Source: Nocardia asteroides
GTDB taxonomy: Bacteria > Actinomycetota > Actinomycetes > Mycobacteriales > Mycobacteriaceae
DNA: 64,000 nucleotides
Direction of reading: 5' to 3'
Assembly (NCBI RefSeq): GCF_900637185.1
Contig: NZ_LR134352.1
Span: 434,001 to 498,000 of the forward strand
Of this stretch, positions 1 through 8,036 are shown in pieces. How positions within the stretch are numbered: the first letter of the stretch is position 1; each line of letters starts with the position of its first letter. The notes under the pieces were generated by a model that was given only the letters and a program-made list of their open reading frames with translations, was not told the DNA's origin and ran no database searches. The position numbers and the translations under genes were made by a program.

Positions 1-1186
1 GTTCGCCGAGCTGGGCGATGCGGCGGTCCTCCGGCATGCCGAGGACGGGGCGCAGGGCGTCGGCGGCGCCGTCGATGCTGCCGTTGATCAGGTGGGCCGC
101 GGCGTTGTCGACCCGGGCCAGCGACTCCGCGCCGTAGGACCGCTGCAATGCCGGTCCGTTCGAGTACAGCGCGATGGCCCGTTCGGTGGCGGCCAGCGCC
201 TGCTCGGCCCGGCCGAGCTGAATGCAGGTGGCGCCGGCGTAGTAGGCCGCCTTGGGCTCGGGGAATCCGAACACCCCGCCGATCTCGTCGTGCAGCTCGT
301 CGCGGCGGTCGCCGCCCGCGGTCTCGGCCGCGCGGAGGCATCGGTCGGTCTCGGTGTCGCTGCCTAGTCGGGCCCACACTCTGGCCTCGATGTTGAACAG
401 CCGGATCCGTGCCAGCCCGGGCCCGGTGAATTCCTGTCCGCTGCGGGCCAATTGGACCGCGTTGCGCGGGCGGTCGGACCAGTTCTCGATGAGCGCGTGC
501 ATGCCGCGGGTCCACGCGCGTAATCCGTTGTGCCCGCTGAGTTCGGCGTAAGCCCAAGCGGCCCTGATCTGTTCACCCGCGGCGTCGAGGTAGCCCAGGT
601 CGGTGCTGGCGTTGGCCATCAGACCCGACAGCGTGCCCGCGAGCAGGTACAGGTGGCTGGTGTCGCCCGGTTTCTGCTGCCCGTCCAGGAGCCGGTACAC
701 CCGGCGCCGCACGCGCAGCATCTCCACCATCATGGGCGCCGGTGCGGCGTGCACGTATTCGTTCGCGATGCGCCGGACATCGGCGTCGAGCTGGGCCAGC
801 GTGGTCGCGCCGACATTGGTGCTCTCCGCCGCGGCAGCGTGTTCGCTCGCCTCGTGCGCAGCCGCCATGATCAACTCCCTCTCCGACATCACCTCGGGTA
901 CAGCGCCTTTGCTCGCACCGGCGTCGACGAAGGCGAGCAGGTCGGCGTCGGCGCCGGTGGGCGCCAAAAGAGTAGAGAAACGTGCGCGGACCACGTCGTC
1001 CGAGCGTGCCAGCGACGTGTCCAGCGCGGCTTGGTTCACCGGCCGCGGGCGCACCCGCGCCCCACCGGCCTCCCATTTCGACACCAGTCGTTCGTGCACG
1101 CCGAGATGAGCCGCGAACTCCCGGATGCTCATTCGTTTGGCATCGCGAAGGGCTCTGGCCTCTCTGCCTGTCCACTCCCCGACCAC
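1..1186 (-). CDS. XRE-family transcriptional regulator with C-terminal helical repeats (3' end cut by window)
   Basis: The reading frame is open from a GTG at 1186 to the window edge, so the C-terminus is missing (about 395 residues visible). An AAAGG ribosome site lies 8 bases before the GTG. Residues about 15-45 form a helix-turn-helix of the XRE/Cro type (MSIREFAAHLGVHERLVSKW), and the rest is an Ala/Leu-rich helical region resembling the TPR-like half of large actinobacterial XRE regulators. It is divergent from the gene at 1335, with about 150 bp between them, so it may control that gene and itself. Function is inferred from the fold only; the ligand is unknown. Confidence 0.8.
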   Translation of the reverse strand, partial: MVGEWTGREARALRDAKRMSIREFAAHLGVHERLVSKWEAGGARVRPRPVNQAALDTSLARSDDVVRARFSTLLAPTGADADLLAFVDAGASKGAVPEVMSERELIMAAAHEASEHAAAAESTNVGATTLAQLDADVRRIANEYVHAAPAPMMVEMLRVRRRVYRLLDGQQKPGDTSHLYLLAGTLSGLMANASTDLGYLDAAGEQIRAAWAYAELSGHNGLRAWTRGMHALIENWSDRPRNAVQLARSGQEFTGPGLARIRLFNIEARVWARLGSDTETDRCLRAAETAGGDRRDELHDEIGGVFGFPEPKAAYYAGATCIQLGRAEQALAATERAIALYSNGPALQRSYGAESLARVDNAAAHLINGSIDGAADALRPVLGMPEDRRIAQLGE

Positions 1187-1334
1187 GGCGTCACCTTTCG
1201 CGACGAGCTGTTGTCTCCAGAGTACGAGCGAGACAGTGAGACACACCACATGTTCGCGGAATCGGTTGCCTGAGGCAGTGAAAGGGCGGTGCGGGGCAGT
1301 GGTATCGCACACACGCGAGGGCGATCCTGGAAGG

Positions 1335-1847
1335 GTGGAAGCCAGAACTGTCGACGACTGGGTGTCTTGCTACCAGCGCGAATTCGGGCTACCCGTTCGC
1401 GAGCGTGGTGGCTTCGTGATGCTGCCGATCACCGATCGGATCTGTGTGGTGCATCTGCCGACCACACGGGCCGAGTCGGTCCTCGCGACCTTACGGGAGC
1501 AACGCCGGGCCGGCCCCGTGCTGGCCAGGCAGATCCGCTGGAGTGTGCTCGCCGAACCGGACGCCAGGCCGCCGGCCGAGGTGGCGACCGAGCTCGCGGG
1601 CATCGATATCGACATCCCCAATATCGGCAGCGCGGTGATGCTGCCGACCAGCCTCGGCCGGTGGAGCCGCGAGGGCTGTCACTGGGTGCGGCCACCGACC
1701 CGCGACGATGTGCTGCCGCCGCTGTCGCTGGTGCTGCACCTGGCGCTGTCGGTGACTCCTCAGCGGGTCTCGACGGCGCTGAGCGAGTCCGGCGGCAAGG
1801 GGAAGTTGAGGTACGACCGCGACGGGGTCGGGCCGCGCTGCCCCTGA
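1335..1847 (+). CDS. Conserved actinobacterial protein of unknown function, possibly primase/polymerase N-domain-like
   Basis: 170 residues. GTG start chosen because GGAAGG lies just before it and the sequence turns protein-like ([16 protein letters not shown]) only from there. The middle contains [19 protein letters not shown] and [15 protein letters not shown], reminiscent of small proteins distantly related to the N-terminal domain of bifunctional primase/polymerases that accompany XRE regulators in actinomycetes. That link is a weak resemblance, not a demonstrated homology. No signal peptide or membrane segment. Its 3' end overlaps the 3' end of dcd on the other strand by 88 bp, an unusually long convergent overlap. 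Confidence 0.65.
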   Translation: MEARTVDDWVSCYQREFGLPVRERGGFVMLPITDRICVVHLPTTRAESVLATLREQRRAGPVLARQIRWSVLAEPDARPPAEVATELAGIDIDIPNIGSAVMLPTSLGRWSREGCHWVRPPTRDDVLPPLSLVLHLALSVTPQRVSTALSESGGKGKLRYDRDGVGPRCP

Positions 1848-2359
1848 TACTTCGAACCCGCCGCGGCACTGCCGTACGGGTGCTCGGCGGGGCTGGTCAG
1901 CCGGATCAGGCACAGCTGCCCGATCTTCATCCCCGGCCACAGCGTGATGGGCAGGTTCGCCACGTTCGACAGCTCCAGGGTGATGTGCCCGCTGAACCCG
2001 GGGTCGATGAACCCGGCCGTCGAGTGGGTGAGCAGCCCGAGCCTGCCCAGGCTGGACTTGCCTTCGAGCCGCCCGGCCAGGTCGTCCGGCAGCGAGCACA
2101 CCTCGAGGGTGGACCCGAGCACGAACTCACCCGGGTGCAGCACGAACGGCTCGCCCGGCTTCGGTTCGACCAGGCTGGTCAGCTCGTCCTGCTGCAGCGC
2201 GGGGTCGATGTGGGTGTAGCGACTGTTATCGAACACCCGGAACAACCCGTCGAGGCGGACGTCGATGCTCGACGGCTGCACCATCGATTCCAGCATCGGT
2301 TCGACACCGAGACGCCCAGCGGCGATCTCGGCCCGGATGTCACGATCGGAGAGCAGCAC
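1760..2359 (-). CDS. dcd: dCTP deaminase (bifunctional DCD:DUT type)
   Basis: 199 residues, close to the roughly 190 of mycobacterial Dcd. It deaminates dCTP, and the mycobacterial type also hydrolyses the product to dUMP, supplying dTMP synthesis. Family landmarks are [16 protein letters not shown] N-terminus (here starting VLLSDRDI), [43 protein letters not shown] and the C-terminal [15 protein letters not shown]. Start set at GTG 2359 because the family begins with this LLSDRDI segment. A TACACT hexamer (2366-2371) lies 6 bases before the GTG with no ribosome site, which would suit a leaderless transcript (inference). The C-terminus extends about 10 residues beyond the mycobacterial protein and overlaps the convergent gene. 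Confidence 0.95.
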   Translation of the reverse strand: MLLSDRDIRAEIAAGRLGVEPMLESMVQPSSIDVRLDGLFRVFDNSRYTHIDPALQQDELTSLVEPKPGEPFVLHPGEFVLGSTLEVCSLPDDLAGRLEGKSSLGRLGLLTHSTAGFIDPGFSGHITLELSNVANLPITLWPGMKIGQLCLIRLTSPAEHPYGSAAAGSKYQGQRGPTPSRSYLNFPLPPDSLSAVETR

Positions 2360-2443
2360 CGGCCCAGTGTAGGCAGCCATCCGCCCAGCTACCCCGGCCA
2401 CCCCGGCGGCGCGACGACACCGCCGGGGCGCGCCGTCGCGGTA

Positions 2444-2902
2444 CTACTGCGTCGGCTGCACGATCCCGCCGGGCCCGTTGGGCGGCGCCTGGGTCGTCGG
2501 GTTGACGATGCCGCCGGGGCCGCTCGGCGGCGGCGCCTGGGTGGTCGGGTTCACGATGTCGCCGGGGCCGGTGGGCGGCGGCGCCGGGGTGGTCGTGTCG
2601 ACCGGCGGCGTGGTCTGGTCGCCCTCCGGCCCGGCCCCGTGGTTCGGGTTGGTGCAGATGGTGCCCTCGCACGGCACCCAGGTGCCGTCGCCGTTCGGGT
2701 TGGGCATCATGCTGGGTCCGGTCGAATGCTGATGACCCGGGTCGCCGTGACCGGGGTCGTGCTCCGCCGACGTGGTGGTCGTCGCGGTGGTGGTGGTCGC
2801 CTTGCTGGTGGTGGTTCCGGTGTCGGACCCGGAATCGTCGGAGCACCCGGCGCCGAGAACGGCCAGCGCCGCCAGCGCCGAAACGAACAGAACCCGCTTC
2901 AT
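2444..2902 (-). CDS. Proline/threonine-rich lipoprotein
   Basis: 152 residues. Residues 1-20 are a lipoprotein signal (MKRVLFVSALAALAVLGAGC) with lipobox LGAGC, so Cys20 should be lipidated and the protein anchored outside the membrane. A Thr-rich and then His/Pro-rich linker follows, with a CEGTICTNPN segment, and the C-terminal third consists of imperfect repeats of about 17 residues built on P-x-GPGGIVNPTTQAPP. Probably a surface or wall-spanning protein of unknown function. AAAGG ribosome site 9 bases before the ATG. The 5' neighbour region up to 3118 shows nothing recognisable. Confidence 0.85.
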   Translation of the reverse strand: MKRVLFVSALAALAVLGAGCSDDSGSDTGTTTSKATTTTATTTTSAEHDPGHGDPGHQHSTGPSMMPNPNGDGTWVPCEGTICTNPNHGAGPEGDQTTPPVDTTTPAPPPTGPGDIVNPTTQAPPPSGPGGIVNPTTQAPPNGPGGIVQPTQ

Positions 2903-3118
2903 TCAGTCAGCCTTTCGTCGTCCCGGCCCAGGACCCGGCGGACACCGAGCCGAGAGTTCGAGCCGGAGAACCAGTTACGCCGCACGTCACGGCCTCGACG
3001 GGTCACCACACGACAACGCTGACCAACTGCGCGGCACCCGACGATCGAACTGTAGAGCGCGCGAACCGCGCTCCGACCCGTAATCGCCCCGATGTTCGCA
3101 CCCCTGGACAGACCGCGA

Positions 3119-3841
3119 TCAGAGCAGCATGGACGAGGGCGTCCGCCCCGCCAGCTCCCGCGCCGTCCTGGTCAGATGCGCCTGATCGGCGAAGTCGGCG
3201 GCCGCGGCCGCCGCTGCCACCGACCCACCGGGCAGCGCGACGACCGCGTCCCGCAACCGGTGCCACCGCCGCAACCGGGCCAGCGGTACCCCGAGCTGCG
3301 CGCGCACCAGGCTGCGCAGCCGCGGTGCCGAGAGCCCGACCGAGTGGGCCACCGCGGCCAGCGACGCCACGTCGTCCACCCGATCGAGGGCGAGCGCGAC
3401 GCGGGGATCGAGACCGGTTCCGGCGCCGCACAGCGCCACGGTCTCGGCCAGCAGTGCCGCAAGGTCGGGATCGCCCGCGAGGTCGGTCCCCATCCCGAGC
3501 GCGTCGAGCAGCCGCCGCGCGTTGCGCGCCGGCAGCGCGATCGGTCCATGGTGCCCGACCAGCAGGTGCGCGTCGATCGAGACCCGCACGAAGCCCGCCG
3601 CCACCGTGCACGCGTGCGGCCACTGCGGCGGCACCACCACCGCGGGCGCCTCCACCCACCCCCACTCCCCGGAAACCACCACGGGACTCGCGCCGAGCGG
3701 CAGGATCAGCTTCCACGCCGGATGTTCGTGCGCTCCGGCCGAACCGGGCCCGGTCCCGGCGAACAGCACCGTCGACTCGCCGCACGCGAAAACCGCGCGG
3801 CGATCGTTTCGTTCAAGCCGCCACAGGTGCGCCGGCGCCAT
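3119..3841 (-). CDS. AraC-family transcriptional regulator
   Basis: 240 residues. The N-terminal half looks like a cupin ligand-binding region (AHEHPAWKLILPLGASPVVV), and the C-terminal about 90 residues carry the two helix-turn-helix motifs of AraC proteins (VAHSVGLSAPRLRSLVRAQL and AAADFADQAHLTRTARELAG, ending RTPSSMLL). The ATG at 3841 follows a GGGGTGAG sequence. It is divergent from the DoxX-like gene at 3851 with only 9 bp between the two start codons, so each promoter must lie inside the other gene unless a start is misplaced. Likely regulator of the two membrane genes. Confidence 0.85.
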   Translation of the reverse strand: MAPAHLWRLERNDRRAVFACGESTVLFAGTGPGSAGAHEHPAWKLILPLGASPVVVSGEWGWVEAPAVVVPPQWPHACTVAAGFVRVSIDAHLLVGHHGPIALPARNARRLLDALGMGTDLAGDPDLAALLAETVALCGAGTGLDPRVALALDRVDDVASLAAVAHSVGLSAPRLRSLVRAQLGVPLARLRRWHRLRDAVVALPGGSVAAAAAAADFADQAHLTRTARELAGRTPSSMLL

Positions 3842-3850
3842 GCTCACCCC

Positions 3851-4195
3851 ATGCACGCTATCGCAGCCCTGATCCTCGGCGGGTTCCTCGTCGCGGTCGG
3901 GGTCTCGCACTTCCTGGCACCCGCCTACTACCGCGCACTGGTACCAGCGGCGCTCCCTCGGCCCGACCTGCTGGTCGCGGCGAGCGGCGGCGCGGAGATC
4001 GTCGTCGGTGGGTGCCTCGCGATGCCTGTCACCAGGGCGTTCGGCGCCTGGGCCGCGCTGACGCTGCTGTGCGCGTACCTCGTGCTGTGGCTGGCCCGGC
4101 TGCTCTCGGCCCACACGAACCGGGCCGCCGCGGCCGTCGCCGTCAACGCGATCTACGTCGTCTGGGCCGCCCTGGTGGCGACCACCGGCGCCTGA
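3851..4195 (+). CDS. DoxX-like small integral membrane protein
   Basis: 114 residues with four hydrophobic segments (about residues 3-25, 40-60, 63-83 and 93-112) and the pattern of DoxX/DUF4267-like proteins (GVSHFLAPAYYRALVP, GGAEIVVGG). The ATG at 3851 lies 9 bp from the divergent AraC-type start. It is followed after 20 bp by a related small membrane gene. Function unknown; members are often linked to redox or solvent stress, which is only family-level knowledge. Confidence 0.75.
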   Translation: MHAIAALILGGFLVAVGVSHFLAPAYYRALVPAALPRPDLLVAASGGAEIVVGGCLAMPVTRAFGAWAALTLLCAYLVLWLARLLSAHTNRAAAAVAVNAIYVVWAALVATTGA

Positions 4196-4215
4196 TCACC
4201 TCGAAAGGACCACCC

Positions 4216-4569
4216 ATGTTCGCGCTCTACCTCACCCTGACCCTGCTCACCGCCGCGATGATGGGCGTCGGCTCCTGGATGGGCTACACCCGCCACCCCG
4301 TCCCGGTCGCCGCCGCGGCCAAGGTCGGCGTCCCGAGTTCCTGGATGCCGCCGATCGCCACCGTCCTCGGCGCCGCGTGCCTCGGCCTCCTCGCCGGCCT
4401 GGCCCTACCCGCCCTCGGCACCGCCGCCGCCGCGGGCCTGGTCCTCTATTTCGTCCTCGCGATCATCGCCCACCTCCGCGTCCGCGACTACGCCCTCACC
4501 CAGCCCACCGTCTTCCTCCTCCTGGCCGCCGCCACCCTCACCGCCACAGTCCTCTACCGCTACGCCTGA
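4216..4569 (+). CDS. DoxX-like small integral membrane protein
   Basis: 117 residues, four predicted membrane helices, beginning MFALYLTLTLLTAAMMGVGS. GAAAGGA ribosome site 9 bases upstream of ATG 4216. It resembles the preceding gene in size and layout and shows the DoxX-like signature (KVGVPSSWMPPIATVLGAACLG, shown here only in part by sight). Probably co-transcribed with it as a two-gene unit under the divergent AraC-type regulator (inference). Confidence 0.75.
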   Translation: MFALYLTLTLLTAAMMGVGSWMGYTRHPVPVAAAAKVGVPSSWMPPIATVLGAACLGLLAGLALPALGTAAAAGLVLYFVLAIIAHLRVRDYALTQPTVFLLLAAATLTATVLYRYA

Positions 4570-4594
4570 CCACGCACGGGAGCCGATCGAAGAG

Positions 4595-4625
4595 TTGACC
4601 GGCACAGCCGCCGGTCTGATAGAGT
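4595..4625 (+). promoter_or_regulatory. Probable promoter of tRNA-Gly
   Basis: TTGACC at 4595-4600 and TAGAGT at 4620-4625, 19 bases apart, lie 25 bases before the mature tRNA 5' end. This is the usual placement and sequence of an actinobacterial housekeeping tRNA promoter. Spacing is slightly long. Confidence 0.6.
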
Positions 4626-4649
4626 CGCGAACGCGTTCGATGAACGCAC

Positions 4650-4720
4650 GCCGATGTAGTTCAATGGTAGAACTTCTGCTTCCCAAGCAGACAGCGCGGG
4701 TTCGATTCCCGTCATCGGCT
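4650..4720 (+). tRNA. tRNA-Gly (anticodon CCC)
   Basis: 71 nt. Acceptor stem GCCGATG (4650-4656) pairs with CATCGGC (4713-4719). The anticodon stem TCTGC/GCAGA encloses the loop TTCCCAA, giving anticodon CCC. The T arm is GCGGG-TTCGATT-CCCGT. CCA is not encoded. The 3' part is the attachment target of the island that follows: 29 bp from the anticodon stem to the T loop recur exactly at 7753-7781. Confidence 0.97.
4679..4707 (+). repeat. Left attachment-site repeat within tRNA-Gly
   Basis: A 29-bp stretch of the tRNA 3' half is identical to 7753-7781. Beyond it the similarity continues with 3 mismatches through the tRNA end and the following GGCTCAAACCC. This is the classic arrangement for an integrase-mediated insertion in which the element restores the tRNA. 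Confidence 0.85.
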
Positions 4721-4967
4721 CAAACCCCAAAGCCTCCAGATCATCTGGGGGCTTTCGTTGTCTCTACCAGTCGCCCCGCACAACCCGGACCTCGCCATCC
4801 AGTAGCTCGCGGATCGGTACCTCAGCTCATGCGGTGAACGCATCGCCTGCGCACGTCATCCGTTGGCCAACAACGAACCAGCCCATACTCTGAGCATGTG
4901 ATAGCCTGCCACTGACCTGGTGATTGAATGGTTTTGAACAAAAAAATGAGGCACCGGAGGTATCGCA

Positions 4968-5642
4968 ATGAGTCAGCCACTGCCCTCTCAACAGCCGACA
5001 GTCATCGATCCCGCAGACGCCGCTGCCTATCTGCGTCAGATGGACATCGATGTCGCGCACATCGTCGAGGCGATCCAGACCGGTGAAATCCAAGCAGCGA
5101 ACCTCACTGAGCACCATCCCCCTACCGGGGCGGGACTCACACGATGGATCCATGTCGTCGGCAGGTTGCGATACCTGTTGGCCGACACCAATCGGTGGGA
5201 AGGCCGGAATCACCGCAATCGACCGTTTTCCGTGTGGCCGGACCATTCGTACACGTTGTCGACCGTTGGCGGGAACGAAGCGACCGGGATCGCCGACCAT
5301 CCAACTGGCCCAATGGCTGCCAATCGAAAGGGGAAGGCGACTGCAGAGGCGGTGCACAGCACACTGCCGCTCATCACGGTGGAAGCGCTCCGGGCCGGCG
5401 CGATCGAGCATGTCGAAGACTGGCGGAGTCGGCCCCCGCAAGGTGCGTGGTTCCTCCTGTACTACCGCGACAGCGAGTCCATCAGGTTGGAGGTTTCTCT
5501 GCCGCTAGGGTTCGATGACGGACAGTTTACGGGTTGGAAGGTGCGGGTCATCCTCGATGAATGGAGGCCGGAAGATGTCACAGCACGGCCGAACGACATC
5601 GGAGGCGGCGACGTCGACTTCGAGGTTGTCGAAGCGAGCTGA
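4968..5642 (+). CDS. Unknown island protein, translationally coupled to the XRE-ImmA gene
   Basis: 224 residues; ATG preceded by CACCGGAGGTATCGC, a good ribosome site. No recognised domain. The N-terminal part (DAAAYLRQMDIDVAHIVEAI) is helical, and residues about 55-110 contain a W/R-rich segment (LTRWIHVVGRLRYLL). The C-terminal half looks like mixed alpha/beta (WFLLYYRDSESIRLEVSLPL). Its 3' end overlaps the start of the next gene by 68 bp, implying coupled translation. Members of this pairing seem to occur beside HTH-ImmA genes, so it could be the partner (toxin or sensor) of that protein, but no function can be assigned. Confidence 0.8.
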   Translation: MSQPLPSQQPTVIDPADAAAYLRQMDIDVAHIVEAIQTGEIQAANLTEHHPPTGAGLTRWIHVVGRLRYLLADTNRWEGRNHRNRPFSVWPDHSYTLSTVGGNEATGIADHPTGPMAANRKGKATAEAVHSTLPLITVEALRAGAIEHVEDWRSRPPQGAWFLLYYRDSESIRLEVSLPLGFDDGQFTGWKVRVILDEWRPEDVTARPNDIGGGDVDFEVVEAS

Positions 5643-6741
5643 GCCGTATCTCGACCCGGACAGAATCCGGATCGCACGGATGCGTCGGGGATTGACCAAG
5701 GTCGAGTTGGCGCGCAAGCTCGCAGTCACTCCTGGAACTATCGCCAGGTACGAGGCAGGAGAGGCTCCCAGCGGCCTCTCTCACGCTCTTGGTGATGTGC
5801 TGGACTTTCCGCCCGACTACTTCGATCGTGTCGACGCACCGGTTTTTGATCCCGCCGAGGTTCGCTTCCGAGCGGCAAGGCGGGCGACTGCCCGCGAGCG
5901 TGACGCTGCAGTCGCAGCCGGCGTATCGGGTGTCGAGATAGATCACTGGATCTCCTCACGTTACGCCCTCCCCAAGACATCCTTACCGTCGATGGCCGGC
6001 GATGACCCCAGAACCGCTGCGCGGTTGTTGCGAGGCGACTGGGGGCTCGGGACGAAACCGCTGCCGAACCTGGTACAGCTCTGCGAGTCTCGTGGGATCC
6101 GGGTGTACACCTTGCCGCCTGTCGCAGATTCGGTTGACGCGTATTCGATGTGGCGATCCAACACCCCGTACATCTTTCTCGCCCGGAGGAAGACCCCCGA
6201 GCGCATACGGTTCGACCTCGCCCATGAGATCGGGCATCTGGTCCTCCACGACAACGAGCCGTGCCACACCGCCGCCGACGAGAAGGAGGCCGACGCATTC
6301 GCATCGGAATTCCTCATACCATCGGCCAGCTTGACCGAGTACCTATCACCAACGCCCACAGTCGATGACGTGCTGGTTGTCCGTGAACAGTTCAAGGTCT
6401 CGGCGATGGCGCTGGTCTTCGCTGCTCACAAGTCTGGGCGCATCAGCGATTGGATCTACCGCCAAACATGCATCGAGCTGTCAACTCGCGGATTCCGCAC
6501 CGCCGAACCCGGCGGGATGTCGAATTACGAGATGTCACGAGTTTTCCCACAGGTGCTGAAGCGGTCGAGCGCTACGCGGGTGGTCACCGCCCGCGTCATT
6601 GCCGATGACCTGAGTCTCCCACTGGGAGACGTCCACGCACTAACTTTCGGCACCGAACTTCGGACCGCCCAGGAAACCGAGGTGACCAGCAAGACAGACC
6701 GTAGTTCGTTGGTCGGCCGTCACCAGCTACACGCGGTCTGA
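5575..6741 (+). CDS. XRE DNA-binding protein fused to an ImmA/IrrE-type zinc metallopeptidase
   Basis: 388 residues. ATG 5575 chosen because GGAGG lies 8 bases upstream. Residues about 29-65 are an XRE helix-turn-helix (RIARMRRGLTKVELARKLAV). Residues about 190-260 hold the peptidase motif HEIGH (217-221) with downstream acidic residues in EKEADAFASE, as in ImmA/IrrE proteins, which cleave repressors or act as antitoxin/regulators. A further roughly 130 residues follow with no assignment. It overlaps the preceding gene and lies convergent to the HEPN-motif gene. Probably the regulator/antitoxin of the island. Confidence 0.9.
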   Translation: MSQHGRTTSEAATSTSRLSKRAEPYLDPDRIRIARMRRGLTKVELARKLAVTPGTIARYEAGEAPSGLSHALGDVLDFPPDYFDRVDAPVFDPAEVRFRAARRATARERDAAVAAGVSGVEIDHWISSRYALPKTSLPSMAGDDPRTAARLLRGDWGLGTKPLPNLVQLCESRGIRVYTLPPVADSVDAYSMWRSNTPYIFLARRKTPERIRFDLAHEIGHLVLHDNEPCHTAADEKEADAFASEFLIPSASLTEYLSPTPTVDDVLVVREQFKVSAMALVFAAHKSGRISDWIYRQTCIELSTRGFRTAEPGGMSNYEMSRVFPQVLKRSSATRVVTARVIADDLSLPLGDVHALTFGTELRTAQETEVTSKTDRSSLVGRHQLHAV

Positions 6742-6879
6742 CTACGTCGCACAGCAGACCAAACCGGGGGTCCGCACGCCCGGAACCTCCCCAGGGTTCG
6801 GGAGCCTTGTGGAACGGCAGATGAGTAGCCAGTTCTCTTCAAGCACATGCCAACCCAGACCAGGACCACACAAAGCACC

Positions 6880-7581
6880 CTATGGCTGCGCCATATCCTT
6901 AACGGCATCTCTCGGCCTAGCTGCTATGCCCATCTCTTCGCACCAGGTATCTACGAAGTCCATGCTGGTGTCACACGCCCAGTTGGCGCAGCCAGACGCG
7001 AGACAGACCGCAGGAAACCAGGGGGCGCCTGAGTAGAGGCGATTGCCGGGGAAGACGGTCTTGAGGTCCTTCTCTACCCGGTGTGCGACGTCGTGTGCCT
7101 GCCACTCAGGCTTGAAGTGGACCAGCGTGTTGCGGAGTTTGATCAGGTGCTTTGCGTTCTGCGTCGGGTTTCTTCCGGCGTCCATCTTCGGCTTTCCTGC
7201 CACCGCCAGCCCGAACTGGTACTTATCCATGACCGTCCACTTCTCCGCAGCGACGTCTGCGCCTTTCCAGACGAAACCGAGAAGTTCAACCGCGCGGCCG
7301 TCGACGCCTGCGATTGGCGCTCGCAACGTCTTGTTGTCGTCGGCTGCGACGGCGTAGATCTCGTTGATGTACGTCTCGAGGAAGCAAGCCGCCGAGATGA
7401 CGGCACTCATCGCCAACGCTTGGTGTTCGACGTCGGCGCCCGTGTACCCGAGCCCCAGTAGCTCGTTTTCCCGCTCGTCGCAAAGTCGAGCCATATGCAA
7501 AGCAGTCCAGAGATGCTGTGTCGCAAGTGGCTGCCAGACCTGGACGGTGGCAGAAAACGCTCCCGCGCCGGTAGCTGTCAT
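6880..7581 (-). CDS. HEPN-motif protein, putative RNase
   Basis: 233 residues, mostly helical. Residues 150-155 read RNTLVH, matching the R-x4-6-H signature of HEPN ribonucleases; its surroundings (HLIKLRNTLVHFKPEW) are typical of the large HEPN-like families. The N-terminal half (residues 45-80) has the four-helix pattern with SAACFLETYINEIY. No partner nucleotidyltransferase (MNT) is present. It is convergent with the XRE-ImmA gene in the tRNA island. A toxin or abortive-infection role is plausible; catalytic activity is inferred from one motif. Confidence 0.75.
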   Translation of the reverse strand: MTATGAGAFSATVQVWQPLATQHLWTALHMARLCDERENELLGLGYTGADVEHQALAMSAVISAACFLETYINEIYAVAADDNKTLRAPIAGVDGRAVELLGFVWKGADVAAEKWTVMDKYQFGLAVAGKPKMDAGRNPTQNAKHLIKLRNTLVHFKPEWQAHDVAHRVEKDLKTVFPGNRLYSGAPWFPAVCLASGCANWACDTSMDFVDTWCEEMGIAARPRDAVKDMAQP

Positions 7582-7752
7582 GGATCGAAGCTACAGCCTC
7601 GTCAGTCTTCATCATCACACTTCGGGTATCTCGGAGTCGTCCCCGTCCGTCGTGCCACAGACGTGCAATGAACGCGGGGCATCAGGGGTGAATCCAGGTA
7701 CCCCAGGAGCAACCGCCTGCCAGGTTAGACCTGCGCTCCTGCACATCCGCCA

Positions 7753-7781
7753 ACTTCCCAAGCAGACAGCGCGGGTTCGAT
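7753..7781 (+). repeat. Right attachment-site repeat (partial tRNA-Gly copy)
   Basis: Exact copy of 4679-4707, followed by TTCGTCATAGGCTCAAACCC, which differs from the tRNA end by three bases. The mismatches (CC to TT in the T arm and C to A in the acceptor stem) show it is a decayed, non-functional tRNA 3' half. It marks the outer end of the island. Confidence 0.85.
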
Positions 7782-7889
7782 TTTCGTCATAGGCTCAAAC
7801 CCGAAACGCCCAGTTCATCCGCGAAGTTTCATCGTTTCCAGGGACCCGCAGTGCGTGGTGGTGGCATTACAGTGGGCGCTATACCGTGC

Positions 7890-8036
7890 GTGAAGCTCGA
7901 GCGTCGAGCATTGCTGCGTCGGACGGCTCGGCCCGTCCTGATGCTTCTCGGCTGCTCGGTGCTCGGCGCTGTCGCGCTGCTGGTGCTTCTTTGCGTCGGA
8001 GTCAACCTCTTCGGGCCCCTGATCTTCCTAGCTTGA
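7890..8036 (+). CDS. Possible small single-pass membrane protein
   Basis: 48 residues from a GTG at 7890: a basic N-terminus (VKLERRALLRRTARP) followed by a strongly hydrophobic segment of about 25 residues. No clear ribosome site, and the 3' end overlaps the convergent gene at 8028 by 9 bp. Codon composition is compatible with a real gene, but there is no independent support. Confidence 0.35.
   Translation: MKLERRALLRRTARPVLMLLGCSVLGAVALLVLLCVGVNLFGPLIFLA

Larger units (their letters stand above)
4679..7781. mobile_element. Small genomic island integrated in tRNA-Gly, carrying a putative HEPN / XRE-ImmA module
   Basis: About 3.1 kb bounded by direct repeats of the tRNA-Gly 3' end. It contains three genes: an unknown protein (4968), an XRE plus ImmA/IrrE-type protein (5575) and a HEPN-motif protein on the other strand (6880). 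No integrase, transposase or replication gene is present, so the element either lost its integrase or was mobilised in trans. Gene content (HEPN RNase motif, HTH-metallopeptidase) resembles toxin-antitoxin or phage-defence cargo; that role is inference. Confidence 0.75.

Noticed and set aside
2478..2732. Gly/Pro repeat frame on the plus strand (PE/PPE-like impression)
   Set aside because: It is the complement of the lipoprotein's GPGGIVNPTTQ repeats; no PE or PPE signature.
7753..7801. Second tRNA-Gly
   Set aside because: Only the 3' half is present, with mismatches that break the T arm and acceptor stem; it is an attachment-site copy.
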